This document shows, one piece after another, positions 1 to 6,500 of a DNA stretch of 9,971 bases. Each line of letters starts with the position of its first letter. The first letter of the stretch is position 1. The notes below the pieces were generated by a model that made no database searches, had not been told where the DNA came from, and saw nothing but the letters and a program-made list of their open reading frames with translations. The DNA comes from Oscillospiraceae bacterium (lineage in GTDB: Bacteria; Bacillota; Clostridia; Oscillospirales; Oscillospiraceae), in contig JAISDV010000164.1 in the NCBI GenBank assembly GCA_031264545.1, positions 1 through 9,971 of the forward strand, written 5' to 3'. The position numbers and the translations under genes are program-made.

Positions 1-400
1 CGATCTTGGCAACCTCCGTCTGCGTTTCAAAATAGCTGCCGGTGAAAAAAATCCCGAGAACCATAAAAATAAGGGTGTTGATAAACGACAGAAAAACACC
101 GTTCATCGCAGCGGTATTCGCCGCTTTCCGGTCCTTCTGCCCCAAACGCTTTGAAAGCAGCGCGTTCATTCCGATACCGGTTCCGACGCCCACGCCGATC
201 ATCAGGTTCTGCAGCGGAAAGGCGAGGGTGACCGCCGTCAGCGCGTTCTCGCTGATCTTTGCGACAAAATAGCTGTCCACGACATTGTAAAGCGCCTGTA
301 TGAGCATCGAAAAGATCAGGGGGAGGGATATTTTTAGTAAAAGCCTGTTCTCAGACAGGGTACCCATAATATTCTCAGGAATTTTAATTTCTTCGTTCAT
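1..400 (-). CDS. MATE-family multidrug/cation efflux transporter, N-terminal part (cut by left edge)
   Basis: This reverse-strand gene encodes the first 133 residues of an inner-membrane exporter of the MATE family, which moves drugs or metabolites out in exchange for Na+ or H+. The protein opens MNEEIKIPENIMGTL. Three hydrophobic stretches follow: about residues 21-47 (LPLIFSMLIQALYNVVDSYF), 56-85 (including the run IGVGVGTGIGMNALLSKRLG) and 97-123. The pattern Q-ALYNVVDSYFVAK followed by AFPLQNL and a Gly-rich second helix ending in SKRLGQ is typical of MATE N-terminal halves. Usual family length is about 450 residues, so roughly 70% lies off the left edge. The start at 398-400 is chosen because the family motif begins just after it; the purine-rich stretch before it (AAAAGAGAAG) is a mediocre ribosome binding site. 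It diverges from the recombinase operon and has its own promoter. If sigG is interrupted as proposed, this gene is cargo of the inserted element. Substrate cannot be predicted. Confidence 0.93.
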   Translation of the reverse strand, partial: MNEEIKIPENIMGTLSENRLLLKISLPLIFSMLIQALYNVVDSYFVAKISENALTAVTLAFPLQNLMIGVGVGTGIGMNALLSKRLGQKDRKAANTAAMNGVFLSFINTLIFMVLGIFFTGSYFETQTEVAKI

Positions 401-471
401 GCGCCTGCTTCTCTTTTCCAAGAGCCTTTCAGTCAGTATGCGGAACGCCCGCGTCCGGGCGAAGCTAATGT

Positions 472-500
472 ATTCTAACACAGGCGGAAGCCTTATTCAA
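472..500 (-). promoter_or_regulatory. Vegetative (sigma-A type) promoter of the MATE gene
   Basis: Read on the reverse strand, TTGAAT (495-500) and TAGAAT (472-477) are separated by exactly 17 bases. Each box differs from consensus by one base. Transcription would begin near base 465, leaving a leader of about 65 bases before the MATE start. This suggests that the exporter is expressed in growing cells, independently of the rightward recombinase genes. Confidence 0.65.
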
Positions 501-613
501 CCGGGAAATCACGGCCCGCAATCCGCGCCTGCGCGCTTTTTTTGCGCGCCGCGTTTGTTTTCGGCTTTTCGGGCAATAATCCTCATAGAAGACAAATGCT
601 TCGGAGGCGCGAT

Positions 614-826
614 ATGGATTACACGAAAAACGGAAAACGACAAACGGTGGATGGGCGCGAACTGACCTTTATCCGCTGCGACAGGGCGGGCAATGTGATA
701 CCCGAGGAAAGCCTGTGCGGGCTGGGAATCAGCAATCCGACCATCGAGCGGATCGTGAGCGACGTCGCCGGGCGGATAACGGCCGGGCCGGACGGGGAGA
801 TTTCCGAGGGCCTCATTACCGGCTGA
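614..826 (+). CDS. Small acidic protein of unknown function upstream of the recombinase
   Basis: I do not recognise this 70-residue protein. It begins MDYTKNGKRQTVDGREL and ends EISEGLITG. It has 11 acidic and 8 basic residues, no membrane segment or signal peptide, and two cysteines (22 and 35). The frame is open further upstream, but the start at 614 is favoured because a strong GGAGG site (603-607) lies six bases before it. It is read in the same direction as the serine recombinase, which starts 80 bases after its stop; the gap is very GC-rich and contains a repeated GGCCGCGC (831-838 and 844-851). Position and size would fit an accessory factor of the recombinase, such as a recombination directionality factor, but no sequence motif supports that. 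It could also be an unrelated small element gene. The good ribosome binding site is the main argument that it is real. Confidence 0.65.
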   Translation: MDYTKNGKRQTVDGRELTFIRCDRAGNVIPEESLCGLGISNPTIERIVSDVAGRITAGPDGEISEGLITG

Positions 827-906
827 AGCCGGCCGCGCCTTTCGGCCGCGCGGCGGCGCAGTCTTTGGCCGGACGGCCTACATAACAGCCGCGCAAGGGG
901 TCCGAT

Positions 907-2313
907 ATGGCCAAGAGCAGGATGCATAAAATCAAAAACGCGCCCGGCGGGCTTATACGGGCGGCGCTGTATATCCGCGTCTCCACCGACCGGCAGGCCG
1001 AGGAGGGCTATTCCATCGAGGTGCAGAAGGAGCGCCTCATCGCCTTTTCCAAGACCTTTGACGGGGAGGTGGTCTACGAGCTCTATATCGACGACGGCTT
1101 TTCCGGCGCGAGCCTCGTGCGTCCCGCAATGCAGCGCCTGATACTGGACGCGGAAAACCGCGCGGTGACCCATGTCTGCGTTTATAAGCTTGACCGGCTC
1201 AGCCGCAGTCAGAAGGACACGCTGCACCTGATCGAGGATGTTTTTCTGCCGAACGATGTTGCCTTCATCTCCATACAGGAAAGCTTCAACACCGCGACGG
1301 CCTTTGGCAGGGCGGTCATCGGCATCCTCTCCGTTTTCGCCCAGCTCGAGCGCGAAAATATCTACGAGCGCACGCGCGGCGGTATGCAGAAGCGGGTCGA
1401 GGCGGGCTACTGGCCGGGAGGCGGGGGCGTGCCCTTCGGCTATGATTACGATCTTGAAAAGGGCATCCTCGTCCCGAACGCCGACGCGGGCGCCGTCAGG
1501 CAGGTGTACGAGCTCTATCTGCAGGGCTATTCTCTGCAGAACATCGCCAACCGCCTGGGGCTGAAATACGAAAAACTCGCCGCCCAGATACTTCTGCGCA
1601 AGACGAATATCGGTATCATCGAATATAACGGTGTGGAATATAAGGGCCTGCACGAGCCGATCGTATCGGCGGAGCTTTTTGCGCGCGCAATCGCGCTGCA
1701 TGCCCAGCGCGCGGAAAAGCGGCTCGCGCCCACGTCCGGGCATCTGCTCACGGGGCTTATTTACTGCGGTGTCTGCGGCGCGAAAATGCGCTATCAGAAA
1801 TGGGGGCGGGCGGGGTTCAAGCTCGTCTGCTATTCCCAGCAGGTCTCAAAGCCCTATCTGGTCAGGGACCCGGGCTGCGATAACGAGCGCGTCTGGGCGG
1901 AGGATATTGAAAAGGCCGTCGCCGCCGATCTCGCGGCCATGACCGCCGACGAGGTTTCCGGCGGGAACGCGTCTCGACCGCTGTCTCTCGCGGAAACGCT
2001 GAGAAAAAAACGCGCCCAGCTCGAGCAGAAGCTCCGGCGGCTCTATGACCTCTATGCGGAGGCGGGGAACAGTGTCCTGCTCGCCAGCATCAACGGGCTG
2101 ACCGACGAGATAAAAAAGCTCGACGACAGACTCCTTGACGAGGAGAAGCGCGGACTGTCGGAAAAAACCGCAGAGGCCGCGCGGGAAAGGCTCCGTAATA
2201 TTCGCGAAGCCTGGCCGTACATGGAAATGCGCGAGCGCCGCAGTCTTATCGCTTCAGTCATCGACCGGATCACCGTCACACACAACGCCGTACGGATCGA
2301 CTATAAGTACTGA
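907..2313 (+). CDS. Large serine recombinase (site-specific integrase/excisionase)
   Basis: A 468-residue DNA recombinase that cuts and rejoins two attachment sites through a phosphoserine link. The resolvase domain spans about residues 17-165: the motif YIRVSTDRQ places the nucleophile at Ser26, with Arg24 beside it, and KLDRLSRSQKD supplies the conserved Arg97 and Arg100. A recombinase DNA-binding domain follows (about 175-275, including VPFGYDYD), then a zinc ribbon with Cys287, Cys290, Cys308 and Cys324, then a coiled coil (about 360-415) of the kind that controls integration versus excision. The start at 907 has AAGGGG six bases upstream. Length and domain order match complete integrases of phages, conjugative elements and the skin element of sigK (SpoIVCA type), and nothing looks broken. 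Its stop is 45 bases before the sigG fragment and in the same reading phase, placing it at the very end of the putative element, as is common for integrases. Base composition by eye resembles the host genes, suggesting a long-resident element. Confidence 0.96.
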   Translation: MAKSRMHKIKNAPGGLIRAALYIRVSTDRQAEEGYSIEVQKERLIAFSKTFDGEVVYELYIDDGFSGASLVRPAMQRLILDAENRAVTHVCVYKLDRLSRSQKDTLHLIEDVFLPNDVAFISIQESFNTATAFGRAVIGILSVFAQLERENIYERTRGGMQKRVEAGYWPGGGGVPFGYDYDLEKGILVPNADAGAVRQVYELYLQGYSLQNIANRLGLKYEKLAAQILLRKTNIGIIEYNGVEYKGLHEPIVSAELFARAIALHAQRAEKRLAPTSGHLLTGLIYCGVCGAKMRYQKWGRAGFKLVCYSQQVSKPYLVRDPGCDNERVWAEDIEKAVAADLAAMTADEVSGGNASRPLSLAETLRKKRAQLEQKLRRLYDLYAEAGNSVLLASINGLTDEIKKLDDRLLDEEKRGLSEKTAEAARERLRNIREAWPYMEMRERRSLIASVIDRITVTHNAVRIDYKY

Positions 2314-2358
2314 AAGACTGACGGCGCGGGAAGTTTTCAACGCCGGACGTTCGTTCCG
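2314..2358 (+). other. Putative right-end attachment junction of an element inserted in sigG
   Basis: The 45 bases after the recombinase stop pass from element sequence into sigG. The codons GTT CCG (2353-2358), Val-Pro, match the invariant residues before Met-Ile in SigG, whereas the codon before them (TTC, Phe) and everything further upstream do not match the expected Lys-Phe-Ser-Thr-Tyr-Ala. The crossover is therefore at or just before 2353. An imperfect dyad, CGGA (2344-2347) and TCCG (2355-2358), is centred on 2351, in keeping with the partly symmetric sites serine recombinases bind. The exact core cannot be fixed without the other end. Confidence 0.5.
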
Positions 2359-2853
2359 ATGATAGCGGGAGAGATAAGGCGTTACCTGCGCGACAACAGC
2401 GCGATCAGGGTCAGCCGGAGTATGCGGGACACGGCCTATAAGGTGCTTCAGGTCAAGGAACGTCTCACCGCCGAGCGCCAGAAGGAGCCGGATATCGGCG
2501 AGATCGCCAAAATCCTGGGTATCCCCCGGCAGGACGTCTATTTTGCCCTCGACGCGATCTCTGAGCCGATCTCGATCTTCGAGCCGGTTTTTTCCGATGG
2601 CGGCGAGAGCATCTGCGTCATGGATCAGATCGGCGACGACAAAAACACGGACGAGGCTTGGATCGAGCAGATTGCCCTTTCGGCGGCGGTCTCCGCGCTC
2701 GGCAGCCGGGAAAAGCGCATACTTGCCCTGCGCTTCTACGACGGGAAGACCCAAATGGAGGTCGCCTCGGAGGTCGGCATCAGTCAGGCGCAGGTCTCGC
2801 GGCTCGAGAAAAACGCGATCGAACAGATTAAAAAAAGCATAGACGCGGGCTGA
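2359..2853 (+). CDS. sigG: Sporulation sigma factor SigG, C-terminal 164 residues; 5' part missing (split gene)
   Basis: SigG directs late forespore transcription. This segment corresponds to about the last 160 of the 260 or so residues of SigG: MIAGEIRRYLRDN (end of region 2), VSRSMRDTAYKVLQV (region 3), then ALDAISEPISIFEP and DGGESICVMDQIGDDKNTD, which distinguish SigG from SigF and SigB. It ends with the region 4 helix-turn-helix (about residues 131-153, TQMEVASEVGISQAQVSRLE). It is uninterrupted to the natural stop and terminator, so it is not visibly decayed. However, the first 95 or so residues, including core-polymerase contacts and much of the -10 recognition region, are absent, and an in-frame TGA (the recombinase stop) lies 15 codons upstream. 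ATG 2359 is an internal Met of the family and has no ribosome binding site; the nearest purine-rich run is about 25 bases away. Alone, this fragment should not act as a sigma factor. It may be rejoined by excision, or be a remnant. Confidence 0.92.
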   Translation: MIAGEIRRYLRDNSAIRVSRSMRDTAYKVLQVKERLTAERQKEPDIGEIAKILGIPRQDVYFALDAISEPISIFEPVFSDGGESICVMDQIGDDKNTDEAWIEQIALSAAVSALGSREKRILALRFYDGKTQMEVASEVGISQAQVSRLEKNAIEQIKKSIDAG

Positions 2854-2878
2854 TATTCCGCCGATTGTAATAGGACAA

Positions 2879-2921
2879 ACAGAGCCTCCCATATCATAAA
2901 AACGGGAAGCTCTGTTTTTTT
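2879..2921 (+). terminator. Rho-independent terminator after sigG
   Basis: Arms ACAGAGCCTCCC (2879-2890) and GGGAAGCTCTGT (2904-2915) pair over 12 positions with one mismatch around a 13-base loop. They are followed by a run of seven T (2915-2921). It lies 25 bases after the sigG stop and closes that transcription unit, so the downstream YlmC/YmxH-family gene needs its own promoter or read-through. Confidence 0.92.
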
Positions 2922-3015
2922 CAGACCCTTTCCGGCGTGTCGCGGTCAGCGCGCCGCGGACACGCTTACGGCGCTTGTTATGCGCAAAGGTTATATGGAG
3001 AGGACGGATCGTATC

Positions 3016-3324
3016 ATGGAATGCCGCATTGAGGATTTCCGCTATAAAGAGGTCGTGAATATCAACGACGGGCAGCGTCTCGGCTGTGTCTGCGACGCGC
3101 TCATCGATGTCGGCCGAAGCCGCGTCATCGCGCTCATCGTGCCGGGGCGCTGCCGTTTTCTCGGCCTTTTCTGGCGCGAGGAGGATTACATTATCCCCTG
3201 GGAATGCATCAGGCGCATCGGCGGCGACATCGTGCTGATCGACGTACAGGGAGAATACCTGCGGGGCAGACGCGAGCGGCGCCCCTGGTTCACCTGGCAG
3301 TTCGATGAAAAGCATCGGCCGTGA
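3016..3324 (+). CDS. YlmC/YmxH-family sporulation protein (PRC-barrel domain)
   Basis: A 102-residue protein beginning MECRIEDFRYKEVVNINDG. It shows the family signature VVNINDGQRLGCVCDALIDV, then ALIVPGR, FLGLFWREEDYIIPW, and IGGDIVLIDV, a small beta-barrel of the PRC type. The biochemical role is unknown; members are linked to sporulation because they occur in spore formers next to sigma factor genes. Two other in-frame starts exist, at 2980 and 2995. I favour 3016 because family proteins begin almost immediately before this motif and because GGAGAGG (2998-3004) lies upstream, although its 11-base spacing is long; 2995 has AAAGG four bases before it and remains possible. Family members are usually about 80-90 residues, and here an Arg-rich tail (RGRRERRPWFTWQF, about residues 83-96) extends the C terminus. 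Its position right after sigG is the usual Clostridia order and shows that the sigG fragment sits at its native locus. Confidence 0.87.
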   Translation: MECRIEDFRYKEVVNINDGQRLGCVCDALIDVGRSRVIALIVPGRCRFLGLFWREEDYIIPWECIRRIGGDIVLIDVQGEYLRGRRERRPWFTWQFDEKHRP

Positions 3325-3434
3325 ACCGAAAATGAATTTTTCGGACTGATAAAACATCATTATCCGTTGATGTCCCCTGTTATGCCATTTCACACATTTG
3401 CACGATTTTGCCACTCTTTCTTTGGAAAATATCC

Positions 3435-3503
3435 TGAATTCGCGGACAGACGCCAAAAAACCTTGAATTCGATGCGGACGCCCGTTATAATGAATTCGCG
3501 AAT
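3435..3503. repeat. Three TGAATTCG repeats around the pyc promoter (possible operator)
   Basis: TGAATTCG occurs at 3435-3442, 3464-3471 and 3491-3498, spaced 29 and 27 bases apart. The first and last copies extend to TGAATTCGCG. The middle copy overlaps the -35 box, and the last runs from the -10 box through the expected start point and contains the perfect palindrome ATTCGCGAAT (3494-3503). The copies are certain; a repressor binding here is an inference, and no regulator family is recognised. Confidence 0.55.
3463..3491 (+). promoter_or_regulatory. Vegetative (sigma-A type) promoter of pyc
   Basis: TTGAAT (3463-3468) and a perfect TATAAT (3486-3491) are separated by 17 bases. Transcription should start near 3498, giving a leader of about 70 bases before the pyc start at 3569. 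A strong constitutive core promoter fits a central metabolic enzyme; the surrounding repeats may modulate it. Confidence 0.87.
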
Positions 3504-3568
3504 ATGCAATTTTGAAGCAAAGGCGCTTGCAAATTGCCGCCGGGCTTCAGCAAAGCGAGGTATCGTGC

Positions 3569-6500
3569 ATGGCCGAAAGGCATTTTAACAAGGTTCTGGT
3601 CGCCAACCGCGGCGAAATCGCCATCCGGATATTCCGCGCCTGTAACGAGCTCAACCTATACACGGTGGCAATGTACTCGAATGAGGATACGCTCAGCCTC
3701 TTCCGCACAAAAGCGGACGAGGCCTACCTGATCGGTGAAAACAGGAGCCCGCTCGGCGCTTATCTGGACATTCCCGCCATCATCGATCTGGCAAAGCGCA
3801 GGGGTGTGGACGCCATTCACCCCGGTTACGGCTTTCTCTCCGAGAACGCCGGCTTTGCCCGCGCCTGCGAGGAGGCCGGGATCAAGTTCATCGGTCCGAA
3901 TTCGGAGGTCCTCGCCAAAATGGGCGATAAGCTCAGCGCGAAGGCCATCGCGATCGCCTGCGGCGTTCCCACGATCCCCGGCTGCGCCTCGCCCCTGCGC
4001 GACGGCGATGAGGCGCTTGAAAAAGCCAGGGACTTCGGCTTCCCCGTCATACTGAAAGCTGCGGCGGGCGGCGGCGGCCGCGGTATGCGCCTCTGCGCTT
4101 CTGAGGACGAGGTCAGGCCGGCTTTCGAGCTGGTCAAAAGCGAGGCGAAAAAGGCTTTCGGAAACGACGATATCTTCATCGAAAAATATCTCGTCGAGCC
4201 GAAGCACATCGAGGTGCAGATCCTTGCCGACGAACAGGGCCGCGTTATGCACCTGGGCGAGCGCGACTGCTCGCTCCAGCGCCGTTATCAGAAGGTCGTG
4301 GAGTTCGCTCCCGCCTTTTCCGTCCCGGAGGCCGTTCGCGCCAGACTGCATGCGGACGCCGTCAGGATCGCGGAGAGCGTCGGTTATATGAACGCGGGCA
4401 CGATCGAGTTCCTTGTCGATCGGAACTGGAACCACTATTTTATCGAAATGAATCCCCGCATCCAGGTCGAGCACACCGTTACGGAGATGATAACCGGCGT
4501 CGACCTTGTCCGGGCGCAGCTGCTCATTGCGCAGGGCCGCCCGCTTTCCACCCCGCTCATCGGCCTTGAAAAGCAGAGCGACGTGGCGTTTAACGGCTAT
4601 GCCATCCAATGCCGCGTCACGACCGAGGACCCCGCGAACAATTTTGCGCCCGACTGCGGCAAAATCACCGCCTACAGGACGGGCGGCAGCTTCGGCGTCC
4701 GGCTCGACGGCGGCTGCGCCGGCACAGGCGCGGTCATTTCTCCCTATTACGACTCCCTGCTGGTCAAGGTGACCTGCTGGGATAAGACCTTTGAGGGCGT
4801 CTGTCTCCGAAGCCTGCGCGCGATCAACGAGGTGCACGTCCGCGGCGTCAGGACGAATATTCCTTTCGTGACGAACATTCTGCATCACCCAACCTTCCAC
4901 GAGGGCCGCTGTCATACAAAGTTCATCGACGAAACACCCCTGCTTTTCGACCTCAACCTCTCGCGCGACCGCGCCACGCGCGTACTCAAATACATTGCCA
5001 GGCTCCAGGTCGACAATCCGAACGCCGACCGGAAGCAATACAACATTCCGCGCTTTCCGTCTGTTGACTATCCCGCGGAGCCGGGACTGAAGCAGCTGCT
5101 GGACACGGAAGGCCCCGAGGCGGTCAAAAAGTGGGTGCTCGCCCAGAAAAAACTGCTCGTCACGGATACGACGATGCGCGACGCGCACCAGTCCCTGCTC
5201 TCGACCCGTGTGCGCACGCGCGATATGGTCAAGGGCGCGTCGGGCACGGCGGCCATCCTTGCAGACTGCTTCTCGCTGGAAATGTGGGGCGGGGCGACCT
5301 TCGACGTGGCCTACCGCTTTCTGCACGAGTCCCCCTGGGAGCGGCTCGACCTCCTGCGCGAGAAAATTCCCAATATCCCGTTTCAGATGCTTCTGCGCGG
5401 CGCGAATGCCGTCGGCTACAAAAACTATCCCGACAACCTGATACGGGAGTTTGTCAGGGAGGCTGCACGCAGCGGGATCGATATTTTTCGTGTTTTCGAT
5501 TCGCTCAACTGGATTCCCGCCATGGAAATCGCGATGGACGAGGTGCTCAAACAGGGCAAGGTCTGCGAGGCGGCCATCTGCTACACGGGCGATATCCTCG
5601 ACCCGAGCCGTGACAAATATACGTTGGACTACTATGTCCGCATGGCCGGGGAGCTGGAAAAGCGCGGCGCGCATATCCTCGCGATCAAGGACATGTCCGG
5701 CCTGCTCAAGCCCTATGCGGCAAAAAAGCTCGTCAAAGCGCTGAAGGATGAAATCGGCCTGCCGATCCACCTGCACACCCATGACATCAGCGGCAACCAG
5801 GTCGCGGCCTGCCTCATGGCAGCCGAAGCGGGCGTGGACATCGTCGATACGGCCATTTCCTCCATGTCCTCTCTGACGAGCCAGCCCTCGATGAACGCCC
5901 TTGCCGCCGCGCTGGAGGGCAATGCGCGCGACACCGGCCTGAAGCTCGCCGAGCTTCAGAAGCTCACAAACTACTGGGCGGACGTCCGCCTGCGTTACGA
6001 GAAATTCGACGGCGGACTGAAATCTCCCGTCACCGAGATATACAAGTACGAAATACCCGGCGGCCAGTACACCAATTTCCAGCCGCAGGTCGAATCCCTC
6101 GGACTCGGCCCCCGCTTTGTCGAGGTCGAGGAGATGTATGCCGCGGTCAACCGGATGCTCGGTGACATTGTCAAGGTCACGCCCTCGTCCAAAATGGTGG
6201 GCGATCTGGCGATCTTCATGGTGCAGAACGATCTCACACCGGAAAACATCGTCTCGCGGGGCGAGGCGCTCACCTTCCCGGATTCGGTGGTCGATTACTT
6301 CCGGGGTATGATGGGGCAGCCTGCCTGGGGCTTCCCAGAGGAGCTGCAGCGGGTCGTTCTCAAGGGCGAAAAGCCGCTCAGCTGCCGCCCGGGCGAGATT
6401 CTTGCCCCGATTGATTTCGCCGCGGTCCGCGGAGAGGTCGCCGGCTTCCGGCGCGAGGAAGAGATCGATATGCGCGCGCTCGTGTCCTACTCCCTGTATC

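Noticed and set aside
531..549. Perfect inverted repeat GCGCGC-TTTTTTT-GCGCGC between the divergent genes
   Set aside because: The T run is in the loop rather than after the stem, so it is not a terminator; no known operator matches. Probably GC-rich chance structure, though it could bind a protein.
619..1743. Reverse-strand open frame opposite the small gene and recombinase
   Set aside because: It spans two forward genes with ribosome binding sites, one with clear catalytic motifs, and encodes nothing recognisable.
2359..2853. Reading the sigma fragment as a complete small sigma factor or as SigF/SigB
   Set aside because: It begins inside region 2, has no ribosome binding site, and its diagnostic stretches (RYLRDN, FEP, VMDQI) match SigG specifically; a complete SigG would be about 260 residues.
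3326..3373. Two small hairpins after the YlmC/YmxH-family gene (CCGAAAA/TTTTCGG at 3326-3344; ACATCA/TGATGT at 3354-3373)
   Set aside because: Stems are short and AT-rich, and neither is followed by a T run, so they are not supported as terminators.
2254..3456. Reverse-strand open frame opposite sigG and the YlmC/YmxH-family gene
   Set aside because: It runs through the sigG terminator and two conserved forward genes; composition artefact.
3512..3568. Upstream TTG start for pyc adding 19 residues
   Set aside because: It would leave a leader of about 14 bases with no ribosome binding site, and the added residues are outside the family N terminus; ATG 3569 has GAGG at good spacing.
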